From Botryobacter ruber (lineage in GTDB: Bacteria > Bacteroidota > Bacteroidia > Cytophagales > Hymenobacteraceae), in assembly GCF_003347595.2 (NCBI RefSeq), contig NZ_QCZK02000053.1:62001-126000 (forward strand): a DNA stretch of 64,000 nucleotides. The letters are read 5' to 3'. Numbering within the stretch: the first letter of the stretch is position 1; every line of letters begins with the position of its first letter. The position numbers and the translations under genes are program-made. Positions 61,982 through 64,000 of this stretch are shown here, piece by piece. The notes under the pieces were generated by a model. The model worked only from the letters and a program-made list of their open reading frames with translations. It did no database searches and was not told where the DNA came from.

Positions 61982-62436
61982 GCTTTTCGGGAAAGAAGTA
62001 AGTTGATCGCAGAAAATTATTTTCCGTCAGGTTTCCGCTTCCGCAGCGGGCAGTGCTCCTTTTTCGTTCTGCTGCACCAGCCACCACAGCCGCTGCTGCC
62101 CGGCTTTTTTGCTCAACATGCTGAAAATGTTTTCTGCACCTGCCACCACAGCCTCAGTTGCTGCGCAGTCTTTCCGGCAGCGCTTCTTCGAACTGTTACC
62201 GGTACAGTTTCGGGAAACTTATAAGTTCTGTTTGCTATTTGTTGGAATTACATAATTGCTGATATTTGCGCCGCAGTTATACGTTTTCCTTCGCAGCTAC
62301 TATAGGCGTGTTCCCCTAAAAAAGGCAACAACTTTTATAGGTATTGTTCTCGTATGTAAGAGGTATAATCTCGGCCTCATTCTCTAGCGTTGTTACCATG
62401 TTTTACTTTTTTTACAACAGCCTCCCTGGCAAGTAC
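61982..62436. other. 455-bp intergenic region with two REP-like units
   Basis: Contains direct REP-like units at 62069-62099 and 62134-62155. A palindrome-like GAACTGTTACCGGTACAGTT lies at about 62190. Nothing coding was recognised before the ATG at 62437. Confidence 0.55.
62069..62155 (+). repeat. Direct pair of REP-like units
   Basis: Unit 1 at 62069-62099 (GCTGCACCAGCCACCACAGC core) and partial unit 2 at 62134-62155 (CTGCACCTGCCACCACAGCC then TC, exact to consensus over 22 nt), both forward. Confidence 0.78.
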
Positions 62437-63045
62437 ATGCTGCGTGTACGGCTTGTCGCGCTGTTGTTTTTTTTCAGCACCGTTTCCGGGGCCTGCAGTA
62501 CCGGCACAACAGAACATGGCGACATCCCGGTAGAGGATGAAATGCGGAACAGCCGGCCCGATACAGCTGCCGCAAAACGCAAGGCGCTGGCACCCGCTAA
62601 CCGAACCATCGACCTGCTGGGCAACCCCTTCCTGGCCGATTACAGGCAGAGCAGGAGCCTGAATGCCTATTTTGCACGCATCAACGCTGATTTTACCCTG
62701 GAGGCAGAGCCAATAGAAAATACTCACCGCGCCTCCGTTACCGATACGATTTATATTATCCGGTTCGGCGATTCGATGATCGAACTCTACGCCCCCACCC
62801 AGACCGGCGACCTGCTCCTGCAGGTGGCCGATATCCACAGCAACGGCATCGTGCTCCGCAACAACATGAAAGTGGGCATGAGCCAGCCTGAACTGATGAA
62901 CAAGCTGAAAAACTTCGATGTGCGGATCATGCAAACCAATTCGGAAGTGGTCGCTACATCCATGGAAGGCGCCCCTGCCTCGCTGCGCTTTTACCTGAAA
63001 AACGGCAAAGTAAAGCGCATCCGCTACGAAGGCTACGTGGATTAA
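62437..63045 (+). CDS. Hypothetical lipoprotein or secreted protein
   Basis: 202 aa from ATG 62437, chosen because it gives a signal (RLVALLFFFSTVSGAC, possible lipobox); the frame is open from 62344 with two earlier ATGs. Mature part has no family I recognise: a linker, then a small beta-rich domain (TIYIIRFGDSMIELYAPTQT, NMKVGMSQPELMNKLKNFDV, RFYLKNGKVKRIRYEGY). The stop codon lies in the left arm of a long inverted repeat. Confidence 0.62.
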   Translation: MLRVRLVALLFFFSTVSGACSTGTTEHGDIPVEDEMRNSRPDTAAAKRKALAPANRTIDLLGNPFLADYRQSRSLNAYFARINADFTLEAEPIENTHRASVTDTIYIIRFGDSMIELYAPTQTGDLLLQVADIHSNGIVLRNNMKVGMSQPELMNKLKNFDVRIMQTNSEVVATSMEGAPASLRFYLKNGKVKRIRYEGYVD

Positions 63046-63226
63046 TGTGCTGATTTTTTAATGTGTTAATGTGCTAATGGGTTAATGTAATAAGGCGTAT
63101 GACTGCTCCTGCTAATAGCTGGTTTAGCAGCTAAAAATCATTTTTTCGCACATTCCTGTCACAGGCTTACTACATTTGCAGTTTAGCAAATTATCACATT
63201 AACACATTAAAAAATCAGCACATTAA
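63042..63226. repeat. Long inverted repeat with 32-nt perfect arms between two genes
   Basis: Arms 63042-63073 and 63195-63226 are exact reverse complements (begin TTAATGTGCTGATTTTTTAA); extending inward past one mismatch gives 37 nt. The arm itself contains repeated TTAATGTG words. The left arm includes the stop codon of the hypothetical gene; the right arm ends 4 nt before dtd. Confidence 0.85.
63171..63178 (+). promoter_or_regulatory. Candidate -7 promoter element for dtd
   Basis: TACATTTG, exact TAnnTTTG match, followed by CAG, 52 bp upstream of the ATG, inside the inverted-repeat loop. Confidence 0.45.
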
Positions 63227-63230
63227 ACAT

Positions 63231-63683
63231 ATGCGCCTAGTCATCCAACGGGTAACCGAAGCTTCCGTAACGATTGAGAAAAAAGTAAAAGGAAAGATAG
63301 ACCACGGGCTGCTGCTCCTGGCCGGCTTCACCCCCGACGATACCGACGAAGACTTGAAATGGATGGCAGCCAAAGCGGTGCAGCTCCGCATTTTTAACGA
63401 CGAGGCTGGCAAAATGAACCTGAGCGTGCAGGATGTGCAGGGCGACCTGCTGGTCATCAGCCAGTTTACCTTGTTTGCCAGCACCAAAAAAGGAAACCGC
63501 CCCTCCTACACCGATGCAGCTCCGCCTGCTATTGCCGTTCCGCTCTACGAAAAGTTTGTCCTGTTACTGGAACAGGCGCTGGGCAAGCCCGTGCAAACCG
63601 GCGAGTTCGGAGCCGACATGCAGGTTTCGCTGCTCAACGACGGTCCTGTTACCATCGTGATCGACTCCAAAAACAAAGCGTAA
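63231..63683 (+). CDS. dtd: D-aminoacyl-tRNA deacylase Dtd
   Basis: Removes D-amino acids mischarged onto tRNA. 150 aa, full length. Conserved MRLVIQRVTEASVTIEKKVKG start, SQFTLFASTKKGNRPSY, and the C-terminal NDGPVTIVIDS carrying the Gly-cisPro-type motif (GPVT). Confidence 0.95.
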   Translation: MRLVIQRVTEASVTIEKKVKGKIDHGLLLLAGFTPDDTDEDLKWMAAKAVQLRIFNDEAGKMNLSVQDVQGDLLVISQFTLFASTKKGNRPSYTDAAPPAIAVPLYEKFVLLLEQALGKPVQTGEFGADMQVSLLNDGPVTIVIDSKNKA

Positions 63684-63734
63684 GCAAGTGCAAAAATTTC
63701 AGAAGAAAAGGCCAAATAAATAGCAGCATTTCTA

Positions 63735-63742
63735 TATCTTTA
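63735..63742 (+). promoter_or_regulatory. Weak -7 promoter candidate for the last gene
   Basis: TATCTTTA, one base off TAnnTTTG, followed by GCAGCAG, 30 bp upstream of the ATG. Confidence 0.3.
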
Positions 63743-63772
63743 GCAGCAGGTTATCCTCTCCTTTTTTACTTT

Positions 63773-64000
63773 ATGAAGCAAAAAACCAAGCGCTTACAGC
63801 TGTATTTTTTAGTCTGCTTTAGCATCTTTCTGATGGCTGCCCCCGGTAGCGCAGCGGCCCAAACCGATACCACCCAAACGCCGGGTGTACAAAGGCAGCG
63901 CTGGCTCGTAGAGACAAAAGACGGCTCCACGTTTCAGGGCCTTTTCCTGGGCCAGGACGAATCCGGTATTCGCCTGCTGACAGAAAGTGTTGGGGAAATA
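63773..64000 (+). CDS. Secreted hypothetical protein (3' end beyond the window)
   Basis: At least 76 codons, open to the window edge. Signal peptide (KRLQLYFLVCFSIFLMAAPG, cut after SAAAQ) and a mature start with VETKDGSTFQGLFLGQDESG, a short beta-rich segment. Too little is present to assign a family. Confidence 0.65.
   Translation, partial: MKQKTKRLQLYFLVCFSIFLMAAPGSAAAQTDTTQTPGVQRQRWLVETKDGSTFQGLFLGQDESGIRLLTESVGEI

Noticed and set aside
1-64000. CRISPR arrays, rRNA and tRNA genes
   Set aside because: No regularly spaced short repeats of the right kind and no cloverleaf or rRNA-like sequence were seen; the dispersed REP-like units are not a CRISPR array because spacing and orientation vary widely.

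Overview
The window is a stretch of chromosome from a member of the Bacteroidota. It most resembles Cytophagales of the Hymenobacteraceae type (Pontibacter/Adhaeribacter-like), a placement inferred from gene content and style rather than from any search. Supporting signs are type IX secretion genes (porT and a porE-like gene), a SusC-style outer-membrane receptor relative, a DUF5606 protein, Fam20/HipA-looking lipoproteins of a kind seen in this phylum, and start sites without Shine-Dalgarno sequences. Several genes also have the Bacteroidota -7 promoter motif TAnnTTTG upstream. I see no rRNA, tRNA, CRISPR array, complete insertion sequence or prophage.

Layout. 1-6.2 kb: branched-chain amino acid operon ilvD(partial)-ilvB-ilvN-ilvC-ilvA, closed by a strong terminator. 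6.4-8.7 kb: kduD and a convergent CE7-type esterase (pectin/xylan catabolism). 9.2-17.2 kb: a large beta-barrel receptor-like protein, a ModF-like double ABC ATPase, and two tandem paralogous lipoproteins of unknown function. 17.3-24.0 kb (minus strand): an SDR, porT, ubiE, a porE-like protein and a shorter paralog lacking OmpA. 24.3-31.5 kb: engB, a TonB-C protein, DUF5606, fbp, enoyl-CoA hydratase, a Fur-family regulator next to a peroxiredoxin, and a secreted propeller-like protein. 31.6-35.1 kb: an AT-rich accessory island with a decayed PemK/MazF-type toxin-antitoxin pair, a tripartite HipBST-type module preceded by four evenly spaced operator-like palindromes, and a membrane protein that may be a gene cassette. 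35.2-44.1 kb: waaA-rsgA, fasciclin lipoprotein, cyclophilin, a dicarboxylate/glutamate-type symporter, the 5-oxoprolinase operon pxpBCA and an acetate transporter. 44.5-52.2 kb: a large GH-like lipoprotein, a VWA/MoxR-like ATPase pair and an acyl-ACP desaturase. 52.3-56.2 kb: a small surface-glycan locus (sugar ketoisomerase, aminotransferase, flippase, glycosyltransferase). 56.3-64 kb: YigZ, CorA, a DUF3352-like giant, a double UspA, a hypothetical protein, dtd and the start of a secreted protein.

The intergenic DNA is unusually structured. At least 16 copies of a roughly 31-bp REP-like unit (core GCTGCACCTGCCACCACAGC) are scattered through the window, singly or as inverted or direct pairs. 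One copy lies in frame inside a coding sequence and is identical over 31 nt to an intergenic copy. A second family (three copies, about 120-160 bp, MITE-like) and four further long inverted repeats also lie between genes.

The most interesting item is the HipBST-type locus. Four palindromes with the same geometry (6-8 bp arms, 8-nt spacer) lie 39-40 bp apart in front of hipB. The neighbouring toxin gene carries two single-base frameshifts while its antitoxin is intact.
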